In this document: piece by piece, positions 52,069-61,204 of the stretch | Numbering within the stretch: the stretch's first letter is position 1 | Layout: every line of letters begins with the position of its first letter | From: Brevibacterium siliguriense | Lineage (GTDB): Bacteria; Actinomycetota; Actinomycetes; Actinomycetales; Brevibacteriaceae | Direction: 5' to 3' | DNA: 64,000 bases | NCBI RefSeq assembly: GCF_900105315.1 | Contig: NZ_LT629766.1 | Location: forward strand, 2,108,001-2,172,000 | The notes under the pieces: generated by a model | Database searches by the model: none | What the model was told of the DNA's origin: nothing | What the model saw: the letters and a program-made list of their open reading frames with translations, nothing else | Made by a program: the position numbers and the translations under genes

Positions 52069-52929
52069 ATGAGTCCCTACCGTGATCACCGCGCCCCCGG
52101 CGGGCGCCAGAACCGACCCAGCCGAAAACAGCGCGCAGCGACGGCCAACCAGGCCTCGAACAAGGGCGGTACAGGTGCCGGTCAGACATCGGATGCCCAC
52201 GTCAGCGGGGGTGTGCGGCTGCAGAAGGTACTCGCCGAGGCGGGACTGGGATCACGTCGTGCCTGCGAGCAGCTCATCGTCGACGGCCGTGTCGAGGTCG
52301 ACGGCAGCATCGTGACCGAACTGGGCACCCGGATCGACCCCGAAACGCAGTCCGTGTACGTGGACACAGTGAGAATTTCGACACAGACCAAGAAGGTCTA
52401 CCTCGTGCTCAACAAACCCGCGGGAGTCGTGTCGACCATGAGCGACCCCGAAGGCCGACCCTGTCTGGCCGACTACGTGCGCAACAACACCGAACGCCTG
52501 TTCCACGTCGGTCGCCTCGACACGGAGACCGAAGGCATCATCCTGCTCACCAACGACGGAGAGCTGAGCAACCGCCTGGCCCACCCGCGCTACGAGATCC
52601 CGAAGACATACATTGCGAAGGTCAAGGGGCAGCTGGCGAAGGACGCCGGTGCCATCCTCAAGGCCGGAATCGACCTCGAAGACGGTTTCGTCAAGGTCGA
52701 CGACTTCAAACTCGTCGATTCGACCCCGGGCAAGTCCGTCGTCGAACTCACCCTCCATTCCGGACGCAACCGCATCGTGCGCCGCCTGCTCGCCGAGATC
52801 GGGCACCCGGTGGAGCGCCTCGTGCGGCTGAAGTTCGGACCGATCGTCCTCGACGAGCAGAAGCAGGGCAAGATCCGCCCGCTGCGCTCCGATGAGGTCG
52901 GCGCACTGTTCGAGGCCGTCGGTCTGTGA
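52069..52929 (+). CDS. rluB: 23S rRNA pseudouridine synthase (RluB/RsuA family)
   Basis: A 286-residue enzyme. A basic, Gln/Asn/Arg-rich N-terminus (about 1-44) precedes an S4 domain (VRLQKVLAEAGLGSRRACEQLI). The catalytic aspartate lies in HVGRLDTETEGIILLTNDGEL (about 147-167), and LHSGRNRIVRRLLAEIGHPVERLVRL is the RsuA/RluB motif III. It modifies a uridine in 23S rRNA helix 89 or 90 (2605 in E. coli numbering for RluB). Starts 17 bp after scpB; its stop overlaps tyrA. Confidence 0.93.
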   Translation: MSPYRDHRAPGGRQNRPSRKQRAATANQASNKGGTGAGQTSDAHVSGGVRLQKVLAEAGLGSRRACEQLIVDGRVEVDGSIVTELGTRIDPETQSVYVDTVRISTQTKKVYLVLNKPAGVVSTMSDPEGRPCLADYVRNNTERLFHVGRLDTETEGIILLTNDGELSNRLAHPRYEIPKTYIAKVKGQLAKDAGAILKAGIDLEDGFVKVDDFKLVDSTPGKSVVELTLHSGRNRIVRRLLAEIGHPVERLVRLKFGPIVLDEQKQGKIRPLRSDEVGALFEAVGL

Positions 52930-54014
52930 GGGTCCATATCATCGGCACCGGCCTGCTCGGTGCCAGCCTGGGGTTGGCGCTGAGCGCACAAGGCCATCAG
53001 GTGACCCTCGAAGACACCTCGCCGACCGCGCAGCAGCTCGCCGCGGACCTCGGTGCCGGTCAGGTCGGTGCACCTGAACACCCGGATATTGTCGTCGTGG
53101 CCACCCCGCCCGACGTCGCCGCCCGGGTCATCGCCGCAGCGCTCGAGGACTACCCGAACGCCACGGTCACCGATGTCGCCAGCGTCAAGACCCGCCTCCT
53201 CGAAGCGGTGCGCGAACTGGTCACCAGCGCTCAACTCGATCGCTATATCGGCTGCCATCCGATGGCCGGACGCGAGAAGTCCGGGGCGATCGCAGCCCAG
53301 TCGGACCTGTTCACGGCCCGGCCCTGGGTGATCTGCTCGGATGAGGACACCCCGGCCGACCGCCTCGGCGAGGTCATCGCCATGGCAGAGGGCACGGGTG
53401 CCTCGGTGCTTCACCTGGATCCGCGCATCCACGATGCGGCGGTCGCGAAGGTTTCGCACGTGCCGCAGATCGTGTCCTCCCTGGTCGCCTCCCAGCTGCG
53501 GCACGCTCCCTTGGAGGAGATCTCGCTGGCCGGGCAGGGACTGCGCGATGTCACCCGCATCGCCGCCTCGGACCCGGGCCTGTGGACACAGATCCTCACC
53601 GGCAACGCCGATGAGGTCCGCTCCGTGCTCATCGATCTGCGCACCGAGCTCGACGAGGTCATCGGGGCCCTCGAACTCGGACCCGGCTCGACGGGACTGC
53701 TCGCCAAGGCGATCGCCCTGGGCAATGAGGGGCACGACCGGATTCCCGGCAAGCACGGGCAGCCGCCGACCACCTATGCTGTTGTCACGATCCTGGTTCC
53801 GGATACCCCCGGAACCCTGGCCCGGCTGTTCAAGGACATCGGCGACCTCGGCGTCAATGTCGAGGACTTCCGGATGGATCACGCCTCCGGTCGGAAACTG
53901 GGCATGGTCGACGTGTCCGTTGTCCCGGCCATCCAGCAGGAGCTGGAGATCGGATTGCTGTCGAAGGGATGGCAGATCCCCGAATCCGCCATCGAGAAAG
54001 AAGGAACTGCATGA
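52926..54014 (+). CDS. tyrA: Prephenate dehydrogenase
   Basis: A 362-residue NAD(P)-dependent enzyme converting prephenate (or arogenate) toward tyrosine. The Rossmann motif is VHIIGTGLLGASLGLAL (about 2-18); IGCHPMAGREKSG (about 110-122) contains the catalytic histidine region, and HVPQIVSSLVA carries the second conserved histidine. A C-terminal ACT domain (TYAVVTILVPDTPGTLARLFKDIGDLGVNVEDF) should confer allosteric feedback by tyrosine. GTG start overlaps rluB; the stop overlaps cmk. Confidence 0.92.
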   Translation: MRVHIIGTGLLGASLGLALSAQGHQVTLEDTSPTAQQLAADLGAGQVGAPEHPDIVVVATPPDVAARVIAAALEDYPNATVTDVASVKTRLLEAVRELVTSAQLDRYIGCHPMAGREKSGAIAAQSDLFTARPWVICSDEDTPADRLGEVIAMAEGTGASVLHLDPRIHDAAVAKVSHVPQIVSSLVASQLRHAPLEEISLAGQGLRDVTRIAASDPGLWTQILTGNADEVRSVLIDLRTELDEVIGALELGPGSTGLLAKAIALGNEGHDRIPGKHGQPPTTYAVVTILVPDTPGTLARLFKDIGDLGVNVEDFRMDHASGRKLGMVDVSVVPAIQQELEIGLLSKGWQIPESAIEKEGTA

Positions 54015-54670
54015 GCGTCATAGCCATTGACGGACCGTCCGGAGTGGGCAAATCGAGCACCGCCAAGGAGGTGGCGCGTCGGCTGGGATACCAGTACTTG
54101 GACACCGGTGCGATGTACCGGGCGATGGCGTGGGTTTGCCTCAACCGCGGGGTCACCGACCCCGTCGACGTGCTCGAACAGGTGCGCGGTGCGGACCTGG
54201 AGATCTCGCTCAGCCCTGACGAATTCTTCGTCTCCGTCGACGATATCGACGTCACCGAGGAGATCCGCGGTGAGGACGTGTCAGCGAACGTGCAGACAGT
54301 CTCCGGCGTCATCGACGCCCGCGAGGAGCTCATCGAGATGCAGCGGGCCTACATCGCCGCCGCACCCGAGGGCATCGTCGTCGAAGGCCGGGACATCACG
54401 ACCGTGGTCGCGCCCGATGCGGACGTTCGCATCCTCATGACCGCCCGCGATGAGGTCCGTGTGGCCCGCCGGGCGAAGGAAGTGCACGGCAATGCCGACG
54501 CCGAGGCGATCGCCGCCACCCAAGACCTCGTCACCGGCCGTGACGCCAAGGACTCCGCTACGACGAGCTTCCTGGAGGCCGCCGACGGAGTGTTCACACT
54601 CGATACCAGCGACATCGACTTCGACCAGGTGGTCGAGACGGTGCTGCAGCTGGTGAAGGACTCACAATGA
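54011..54670 (+). CDS. cmk: Cytidylate kinase
   Basis: A 219-residue (d)CMP kinase. The P-loop is [21 protein letters not shown] (about 5-25), then [13 protein letters not shown], the CMP-binding [15 protein letters not shown] (about 122-136) and the LID region. Length is normal for the bacterial type. ATG 54011 overlaps the tyrA stop and the 3' end overlaps der by 4 bp. Cmk-der adjacency is conserved in many bacteria. Confidence 0.95.
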   Translation: MSVIAIDGPSGVGKSSTAKEVARRLGYQYLDTGAMYRAMAWVCLNRGVTDPVDVLEQVRGADLEISLSPDEFFVSVDDIDVTEEIRGEDVSANVQTVSGVIDAREELIEMQRAYIAAAPEGIVVEGRDITTVVAPDADVRILMTARDEVRVARRAKEVHGNADAEAIAATQDLVTGRDAKDSATTSFLEAADGVFTLDTSDIDFDQVVETVLQLVKDSQ

Positions 54671-56178
54671 GCGAACCCGAATTCCACGAGACACCCGACG
54701 AAGACCTCGTCGAGCGTGTCGAGAGCATCAGCGACGAGGAGGCCGACCAGCGGGCGACCGCGCTCGAGGCCGGACTCGAAAGCTATGAGCTCGAAGACGA
54801 GGACCGTGCGCTGCTGCGCGCCTACGGCTTCGATGACGACGAAGACGAGGCGCTCGGTGCCGCACCGGTCCTGGCCGTCGTCGGTCGGCCGAACGTCGGC
54901 AAGTCGACGCTGGTCAACCGCATCCTCGGCCGCCGCGAAGCCGTCGTCGAGGATGTTCCCGGAGTCACCCGTGACCGCGTGAGCTACCGGGCGGAGTGGA
55001 ACACGAAGGAGTTCACCCTCGTCGACACCGGCGGTTGGGACCAGGACTCGAAGGGCATGGCCTCGCGCATCGCGATCCAGTCCGAAGTCGCCGTGGACAT
55101 GGCCGATGCCGTCCTGCTCGTCGTCGATGCCACAACCGGTCCGACCTCGACCGATGAGATGGTCGTGAAGATGCTGCGCCGGAAGAAGAAGCCGGTCCTC
55201 CTCGCCGCGAACAAAGTCGACGACGAGCGCGGGGAACTCATGGCCGCCGAACTCTGGGGCTTGGGCCTCGGTCAGCCCTGGACTGTGTCGGCTCTGCACG
55301 GTCGGGGAGTCGCCGACCTGCTCGACGAAGTGCTCACGATCCTGCCCGAGGTCTCGGCCGTCGACACTCGTGTCGAAGAGGGCGGACCGCGTCGTGTGGC
55401 CCTCGTCGGTCGCCCGAACGTCGGCAAGTCCTCCCTGCTCAATCAGCTCATCGGTTCCGACCGGGTACTCGTGGACAACGTCGCCGGCACAACTCGTGAC
55501 CCCGTCGACGAGCTCATCGAGCTCGGCGGGAAGCAGTGGCGCTTCGTCGACACCGCAGGCATCCGCCGTCGTGCCCATCAGGCCAGCGGCGCAGACTTCT
55601 ATGCCGCTCTGCGCACGCAGACCGCGCTCGAACGCGCCGAGGTGGCTCTCGTCCTCATGGACGTCCAGGATCCGCTGAGCGAGCAGGACGTCCGCATCGT
55701 CACAACCGCCATTGAAGCGGGACGTGCCGTGGTGCTGGCGTTCAACAAATGGGACCTGCTCGATGACGAACGTCGCTTCTACCTCGAGCGGGAGGTCGAA
55801 CGGGACCTCGGCCATGTGGCTTGGGCGCCGCGCGTGAACATCTCGGCGAAGACCGGACGTCACGCGGAGAAGCTCGTGCCGGCCATGGAGACCGCGCTCG
55901 AGGGCTGGGACACCCGCATTCCGACGGGACGTCTCAACGCGTTCCTCGGTGAGCTTGTCGCAGCCAACCCGCACCCGGTGCGCGGAGGCAAACAGCCGCG
56001 CATCCTCTTCGGCACTCAGGCGCAGTCGCGTCCGCCGAAGTTCGTGCTCTTCACCACCGGTTTCCTCGATCCCGGTTATCGGCGGTTCATCACCCGCCGT
56101 CTGCGCGAGACCTTCGGCTTCAAGGGCACCCCCATCGAGGTGTCGATGCGCATCCGCGAGAAGCGTCGGGGACGCTGA
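54667..56178 (+). CDS. der: Ribosome-associated GTPase Der (EngA)
   Basis: A 503-residue protein with two consecutive GTPase domains needed for 50S assembly. Domain 1: GRPNVGKS (about 77-84), DTGGW, and NKVD; domain 2: GRPNVGKS (about 249-256), DTAGIRRRA, and NKWD. A C-terminal KH-like domain ([37 protein letters not shown]) follows. The first 65 residues are a highly acidic extension, usual in actinobacterial Der. The next gene starts at the base after its stop. Confidence 0.96.
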   Translation: MSEPEFHETPDEDLVERVESISDEEADQRATALEAGLESYELEDEDRALLRAYGFDDDEDEALGAAPVLAVVGRPNVGKSTLVNRILGRREAVVEDVPGVTRDRVSYRAEWNTKEFTLVDTGGWDQDSKGMASRIAIQSEVAVDMADAVLLVVDATTGPTSTDEMVVKMLRRKKKPVLLAANKVDDERGELMAAELWGLGLGQPWTVSALHGRGVADLLDEVLTILPEVSAVDTRVEEGGPRRVALVGRPNVGKSSLLNQLIGSDRVLVDNVAGTTRDPVDELIELGGKQWRFVDTAGIRRRAHQASGADFYAALRTQTALERAEVALVLMDVQDPLSEQDVRIVTTAIEAGRAVVLAFNKWDLLDDERRFYLEREVERDLGHVAWAPRVNISAKTGRHAEKLVPAMETALEGWDTRIPTGRLNAFLGELVAANPHPVRGGKQPRILFGTQAQSRPPKFVLFTTGFLDPGYRRFITRRLRETFGFKGTPIEVSMRIREKRRGR

Positions 56179-57531
56179 GTGAACGAGGACGAGCAGACGA
56201 ATGCGTCGGGCGCCGCAGACGGTGCGACCGGATCAACCGGCGATGCCGCGCGCGCGGCCGAGTCTGCGCCGTCCTCACGACCGGCGACTGAGCCGGGGGC
56301 GGACGGACAGGCCGCCTCGGCGAGGGATCGGACGGGCTCGACCGCCTCGGTGATGGTGGGATCCGCTGGTTCCACTGCTGAATCGGGCAGGGCCGCCGGC
56401 GCACAATCCGGACCAGAAGCCGACGCGGCAGACGATTCAAAGCCCTGGCACGCGAGGCAGCCGGCGCGAGCGCTGATGATCGCGGTGACCATGGCGGGTC
56501 TGGCGTACGCGCTGATGTTCTTTCGCGGACTCCAGGACATCGTGGCGCCGGTGTTCCTCGCGCTGAACTTCTATATCGTCGTCTACCCGGTGCAGCGGGC
56601 GCTCACCCGGATCAAGGTGCCGCGGGCGATCGGGGCGTGCATCTCGGTCGTGCTCGTGCTGTGCATGATCTTCGCGTTCTTCGGTCTCACCGCTTGGTCG
56701 GTCGCCGAGCTCGTCATCCTCATCCCCAGCTACAGCAACGAACTCGTCAACACGTACCAGAATGCGTTGGCGCTGCTCTCGGACATCGGAGTGACCTCCT
56801 CGGTGATCCAGCAGCAGCTCTCGGCCTTCGACGTCCGTTCCGTCCTCGACGCCGTGTACCCCCTGTTGACGAATCTCTCGTCGGTCGCCGGACTGCTGAC
56901 TACGGTGATCATGGCGGTGTTCTTCGTAGCGATGGATTCGATGGGCATCGACAAGCGGATGACGATGCTGCTTGACGTGAAGCCCACACTGTCGGCGTCG
57001 ATCGGTGACTTTGCCAGCGGTGTCCGCCGCTACTGGGTGGTGGCCACCGTATTCGGCCTCATCGTCGCATTCCTCGACGTCATCGCCTTGGCGATCATCG
57101 ACGTCCCGCTCATCTGGGTGTGGGGCGTGCTCGCATTCCTGACGAACTACATTCCGAACATCGGCTTCGTCATCGGCCTCGTACCGCCGGCGCTGTTGGC
57201 GCTGGTCGACAGCGGATGGCAGTCGGCACTGTGGGTGGTCATCGCCTACTGCGTGCTGAACTTCGTCATCCAGGCGATCATCCAGCCGAAGTTCACCGGC
57301 GAATCTGTCGGCGTCACCCCGCTGATCTCATTTCTCTCACTGCTGTTCTGGGTATGGATCCTTGGTTGGCTCGGAGCCCTGCTGGCACTGCCGGCGACTC
57401 TGCTGATCAAGGCTCTGCTGGTCGACGCGGATCCGCGGGCCCGGTGGGTGAATATCCTTCTCGCCTCCGATCCGCACACCGCGCGTGCCGAACTGGTCAG
57501 GGGCATGAAGAAGTCTGCGGCAGCGGTCTGA
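56179..57531 (+). CDS. AI-2E family transporter (PerM/YdiK-like)
   Basis: A 450-residue membrane protein. Residues 1-95 are a disordered Ala/Ser/Gly/Asp-rich cytoplasmic head. The remainder has about eight helices with the family signature PLIWVWGVLAFLTNYIPNIGFVIGLVPPALLAL (about 307-339) and FVIQAIIQPKFTGESVGVTPLISFLSLLFWVWILGWLGALLALPAT. Members export autoinducer-2 or act as Na+/H+ antiporters; the substrate here is unknown. GTG start directly after the der stop, last gene of the long plus-strand block. Confidence 0.9.
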   Translation: MNEDEQTNASGAADGATGSTGDAARAAESAPSSRPATEPGADGQAASARDRTGSTASVMVGSAGSTAESGRAAGAQSGPEADAADDSKPWHARQPARALMIAVTMAGLAYALMFFRGLQDIVAPVFLALNFYIVVYPVQRALTRIKVPRAIGACISVVLVLCMIFAFFGLTAWSVAELVILIPSYSNELVNTYQNALALLSDIGVTSSVIQQQLSAFDVRSVLDAVYPLLTNLSSVAGLLTTVIMAVFFVAMDSMGIDKRMTMLLDVKPTLSASIGDFASGVRRYWVVATVFGLIVAFLDVIALAIIDVPLIWVWGVLAFLTNYIPNIGFVIGLVPPALLALVDSGWQSALWVVIAYCVLNFVIQAIIQPKFTGESVGVTPLISFLSLLFWVWILGWLGALLALPATLLIKALLVDADPRARWVNILLASDPHTARAELVRGMKKSAAAV

Positions 57532-57679
57532 CGATGCCCAGGCCTGCGGTCTGAGGAATCCTGCGGCTGCGGTCTGACGCTGCCCGCGGAATCACCTTGA
57601 CGTGACGCAGTCTCCTGCTCTGCGAATCGACTGTCCGTCAACCCCTCGCACTGTGGCGACAGAGTGGTTAGCATGAAGT

Positions 57680-58305
57680 ATGGCGACACTACTGAATATC
57701 CATCCGGAGAACCCGCAGGACCGACTGATCGAGAAGGCCGCTGAGTCACTCAGGAACGGTGGCCTGATCGCCTATCCGACGGATTCCTGTTATGCCCTCG
57801 GCTGCGCATTGGACAACAAGGACGGAATCGAACGGATCACCCGCATTCGGCATCTCGGGTCGAAGCACCATTTCACGTTGATGTGCCACGACTTCGCTCA
57901 GTTGGGCCAGTTCGTCATCGTCGACAATTCCGACTTCCGTGCCATCAAGTCGATGACGCCGGGGCCGTACACGTTCATCATGAAGGCGACGAAGGAAGTT
58001 CCGCGCCGGATGATGCATCCGAAGAAGCATTCGGTCGGTGCTCGGATTCCGCAGAATGTCACGGCACTCTCACTCGTCGAGGCGATGGGGAGCCGATCCT
58101 GTCCTCGACGCTGCTGCTGCCCGGCGATGAGGATCCGCTGACCCACGCCGAGGATGTCATGGACCAGCTCGGCAATGACCTCGACATCGTCATCGAGTCC
58201 GGAGTCCCCGGAGTCGTGCCGACCTCGGTCGTCGACTTCACCGGAAAGTTCCCCGAGGTGGCCCGCGTCGGAGCCGGTGACGTCTCCCGGTTCCTCGACG
58301 AGTGA
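57680..58305 (+). pseudogene. Sua5/YciO/YrdC-family L-threonylcarbamoyladenylate synthase-like, frameshifted
   Basis: The YrdC fold binds ATP, threonine and bicarbonate to make the t6A tRNA modification precursor; YciO-type members are close relatives. From ATG 57680 the frame has GGLIAYPTDSCYALGCALDN, the MTPGPYTFIMKATKEVPRRM core and SVGARIPQN. It is then lost at the G run 58087-58090 after LVEAMG. Adding one G gives EPILSSTLLLPGDEDPLTHA and a normal C-terminus ending VSRFLDE at 58305, about 208 residues in total. As in argJ the break is a missing G in a run before GAG, so sequencing error is likely. The ending resembles YciO more than Sua5. Confidence 0.85.
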
Positions 58306-58457
58306 GGTGGCCGCCGGGGTCGGTGGCACTGACTTCGGCGGACGACGTATCACGACCGATCACACCCCGGACCGAAAGGCTGGACTGAGCGACCGGGCAA
58401 GCCCCGGCCGGACAGCGTGAGCAGCTCTACGAACGGTCGGACCGATCAACTCAGCGA

Positions 58458-58494
58458 AATCTCGCCGAGGTGGCTGAGCCGCCTCGGCGAGATT
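58458..58494. terminator. Bidirectional intrinsic terminator
   Basis: AATCTCGCCGAGG (58458-58470) pairs perfectly with CCTCGGCGAGATT (58482-58494) around an 11-nt loop. CCCTTTCTGT follows on the plus strand. It should end transcripts from both convergent genes. Confidence 0.85.
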
Positions 58495-58508
58495 CCCTTT
58501 CTGTCCTG

Positions 58509-58608
58509 GTGCCCTCCTGGGCGGGGGAGCACTGTGCCCCACTGGGCGAGAGAGCACCGTGCCCTCCTGGACGGGAGAGCACCGTGCCTTGTTGGACGGG
58601 AGAGCCCC
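58509..58608. repeat. Four tandem 25-bp hairpin-forming repeats
   Basis: Units start at 58509, 58534, 58559 and 58584 and share the pattern GTGCCCTCCTGGACGGGAGA then GCACC, with a few substitutions per unit. Within a unit GTGC-CCTCC can pair with GGGAG-GCAC, so each copy is a potential stem-loop. They lie 8 bp beyond the livF stop codon on the minus strand. Confidence 0.8.
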
Positions 58609-58615
58609 GTGTTCG

Positions 58616-59320
58616 TCAGAGGCCGAGGTAGGCGGCCTGCACCTCGGGGTTGTTCATCAGCCGGGAAGCATCATCGGCGAGGACGATCCGCCCCTCGGCC
58701 AGGACATATCCCCTGTGAGCGATCGCCAGCGATGCCTTCGCATTCTGCTCACTGAGCAGGACGCCGATGCCGTTTCGGTTGATCTGAGCGACCGACTCGA
58801 GAACCTGCTCGACGACGATGGGAGCCAAGCCCATCGACGGCTCGTCCAGGATCAGCAGGCTCGGATCGGACATGAGTGCCCTTCCGATCGCAACCATCTG
58901 CTGCTGTCCGCCGGACAGAGAGCCTGCCGGCTGTTTGGCCTTCTCCCTGAGGATCGGGAACATCTCGAGGACGTCACTGTAGATCTTCTCGGTTCGAGAA
59001 CTGTTCCGGTGAGGGTACGACCCCAGTCGCAGGTTCTTCTCCACTGACATCTTGCCGAACAGGTGGCGACCTTCGGGGCAGTGCGCGATACCGGCCCTGA
59101 CGACGGAATTGGGGCGCGCCCGATGAAGCTGACGCCCCTCATACGTGATGGTTCCGGCACGGACACGCATCAGTCCACTGATGGTTTTGAACAGCGTCGT
59201 CTTGCCGGAGCCGTTCGCCCCGAGGACCACGGTGAGCTCTCCGGGCCGCGCAGTGATGCTGACTCCGTGGAGCACATCCGTGGCATCGTATCCGGTGCTG
59301 ACTTCGTCGAGCGTGAGCAT
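58616..59320 (-). CDS. livF: Branched-chain amino acid-type ABC transporter ATP-binding protein LivF
   Basis: A 234-residue ABC ATPase of the LivF type. Walker A is GANGSGKTTLFKTI (about 33-46), the signature is SLSGGQQQMVAIGRALM (about 133-149) and Walker B LLILDEPSMGLAPIVVEQV. The ending NNPEVQAAYLGL is the usual LivF/LivG tail. It energises uptake with LivG through the LivH/LivM permease. Its GTG/ATG start abuts the livG stop; it is the last gene of the operon. Confidence 0.93.
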   Translation of the reverse strand: MLTLDEVSTGYDATDVLHGVSITARPGELTVVLGANGSGKTTLFKTISGLMRVRAGTITYEGRQLHRARPNSVVRAGIAHCPEGRHLFGKMSVEKNLRLGSYPHRNSSRTEKIYSDVLEMFPILREKAKQPAGSLSGGQQQMVAIGRALMSDPSLLILDEPSMGLAPIVVEQVLESVAQINRNGIGVLLSEQNAKASLAIAHRGYVLAEGRIVLADDASRLMNNPEVQAAYLGL

Positions 59321-60093
59321 CAGTTCTCCTCCTGTGCTGTCGAACCGAGATACGCGCGGATGACGTCCGGATTCGATTGGATCTCCGCTGGCGAACCGAG
59401 CGCCAACTTCTGCCCGTGGTCGAGGACGAGGATCGTGTCCGCGAGACCCATGATCATCGACATCTTGTGTTCGACGAGCAGGACGGAGATCCCTCGCTGC
59501 GGCAATGAACGAATGAGATTGCCGAAACCGACGGTTTCCTCTTCGGGGATGCCTCCGGCGGGTTCGTCGAGAAGCAGCAGCTCAGGCTCCGTGGCCAGCG
59601 CCATTGCCACCGCAGTGCGCTTCTGGACCTCCTGCGGAACATTGGACGCCAGATCGTGCCGATATTCCGCGACCCCGCAGAATTCAAGCGTTTCCATGGC
59701 CTTGTCCTCGTTGATGCGTGATTCACGACGGTGGCGAGGCGTGTGGAAGACCGCGTCGAAGACAGTGGATTTCGAGCGGACGATCCGACCGGCCAGGACG
59801 TTCTCCAGCAGGGTGCTGTCGTCGAACAGATTCGTTGTCTGGAATGTGCGGGCAATGCCGCCGGCGACGGTTCGGTGCGGGGACGAATAAGTGATGTCCT
59901 GACCCTTGAATCTGATGGCCCCCGCTGTGGGCCGATAGAAACCATGGACAAGGTTGAACAGCGTCGACTTGCCCGCACCATTGGGACCGATGACTGCGGT
60001 GATCTGACCTTCTTCCACGTCCAGGCTCACGTCTCTGACCGCATCGAGTCCGCCGAAGCGCTTACCGAGATCGCGGATTTCAAGCAGCGTCAT
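59320..60093 (-). CDS. livG: Branched-chain amino acid-type ABC transporter ATP-binding protein LivG
   Basis: A 257-residue LivG-type ATPase. Walker A is GPNGAGKSTLFNLVHGFY (about 36-53), Q-loop ARTFQTTNLF, Walker B LLLLDEPAGGIPEEE and the switch histidine in LLVEHKMSMIMGLAD. The ABC signature position reads SNVPQEVQKRTAVAMALA rather than the usual LPYGxQR or LSGGQ, so the signature glycine is replaced. It overlaps livF by one base, and the reading frame of livM runs in to overlap its ATG. Confidence 0.9.
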   Translation of the reverse strand: MTLLEIRDLGKRFGGLDAVRDVSLDVEEGQITAVIGPNGAGKSTLFNLVHGFYRPTAGAIRFKGQDITYSSPHRTVAGGIARTFQTTNLFDDSTLLENVLAGRIVRSKSTVFDAVFHTPRHRRESRINEDKAMETLEFCGVAEYRHDLASNVPQEVQKRTAVAMALATEPELLLLDEPAGGIPEEETVGFGNLIRSLPQRGISVLLVEHKMSMIMGLADTILVLDHGQKLALGSPAEIQSNPDVIRAYLGSTAQEEN

Positions 60094-60263
60094 TTCATCT
60101 CCTCGGACGAGGTGGTGCCTCCGTGATGGCCGACATCCGACTCGGGACCGCCGGTGGCGTTCCGTTCGCGACGGTCGTCGGACAGTTCCGCCGTCGTCGA
60201 GTCCGTCGCACCAGGATTCTCTTCGGATCCGCGAGCTATTTCCACCCTGCGTCGTCGATGGCG

Positions 60264-61204
60264 TCAGTCGACGAATCCGCCGAGGTATCCGACGATTCCC
60301 CGTGGTGCGAATATCACCAGCGCGACGATGATGGGTCCCAGGACGATGAATCGATAGGCCTGGAAGTCCTGGAACAGTTCGAACAGGAATGTCACGATCA
60401 TGCTGCCGAGCAGAGGACCGGCAACCGTGCCCATCCCTCCGACGAGAATGAACATGAGGAATTCGAAGGTCTTGTCGATCGATGCCGAATCGGGTCCGAT
60501 GAAACCGACGACTGAAGCATAGAGGCCGCCGCCGACCCCTCCGAAGACAGCCGATGCGGCGAACGCGAGCTGTTTGCTGAAGCCGACGCGCACGCCGATC
60601 GCATCCGCCAGGTCTTCACTTGTCCTGATGGTCAGCAGCGTCCGGCCGACACTTGAGCGCCGAATTGCATATGTCGTGTAGACACACACGAGCAGGATTG
60701 CGAATACCAGGTAGAACATCGCGACCGGAGATTCGAAGTCGATGAGCTCCCCGCCTTCGGGGAACTTCACGTTGTTGACTCCGGAATGGGCGTGCGTGAC
60801 GGATTCCCAGCGGCTGATGACGAGGAAGATGATGAAGCCGATGGCCATTGTGAAGATGGCGAAGTACTCATCCTTGGTCCGCAGGGCTATCAGCCCACAG
60901 AGGTAGCCGATCACCGCTGTCCCGATGACGGACACGACGAATGCTGCCCAGAAGCTCCAGTCGTGATCGGTGGTGAGCAGCCCCACCCCGTAGGCGCCGA
61001 TTCCGAGAACCCGCCTTGGGCCAGGTTCAGCTGTCCCGTGAAGCCGAGGATGATGTTGAGGCCGTAGACAGCGATCGCCGCGCACATGCCGACGGTGATC
61101 ACGCGCATCGCGTAGTTCTCCTGCGAATATGCCAGGGGCGTCAGGCCGAGCAGGATGATGACGGCGATGGTGCCGATGATTCGAGGATTCTTCATTGCGA
61201 TCAT
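60264..61204 (-). pseudogene. livM: Branched-chain amino acid-type ABC permease LivM, frameshifted and with possible early stop
   Basis: ATG 61204 overlaps the livH stop (ATGA). The first frame reads ...IILGFTGQLNLAQGGFS, then is lost near 61003-61007; one extra base restores GIGAYGVGLLTTDHDWSFWA and the rest of a normal LivM with LRTKDEYFAIFTMAIGF and GGMGTVAGPLLGS. The frame ends at TGA 60264-60266 (...GYLGGFVD). Remarkably the same frame stays open past that TGA for 57 codons and stops at 60090-60092, overlapping the livG ATG as ATGA. So the true C-terminus may be there, with the TGA as a second lesion. Otherwise a 170-bp gap separates livM and livG. Confidence 0.85.

Larger units (their letters stand above)
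58306..58615. other. Intergenic region between YciO-like gene and liv operon
   Basis: A 310-bp convergent gap. It contains a strong hairpin (58458-58494) and four tandem 25-bp repeats (58509-58608) listed separately. I see no gene. Confidence 0.75.

Noticed and set aside
58509..58608. Possible CRISPR array
   Set aside because: The 25-bp units are directly adjacent with no spacers and no cas genes are present.
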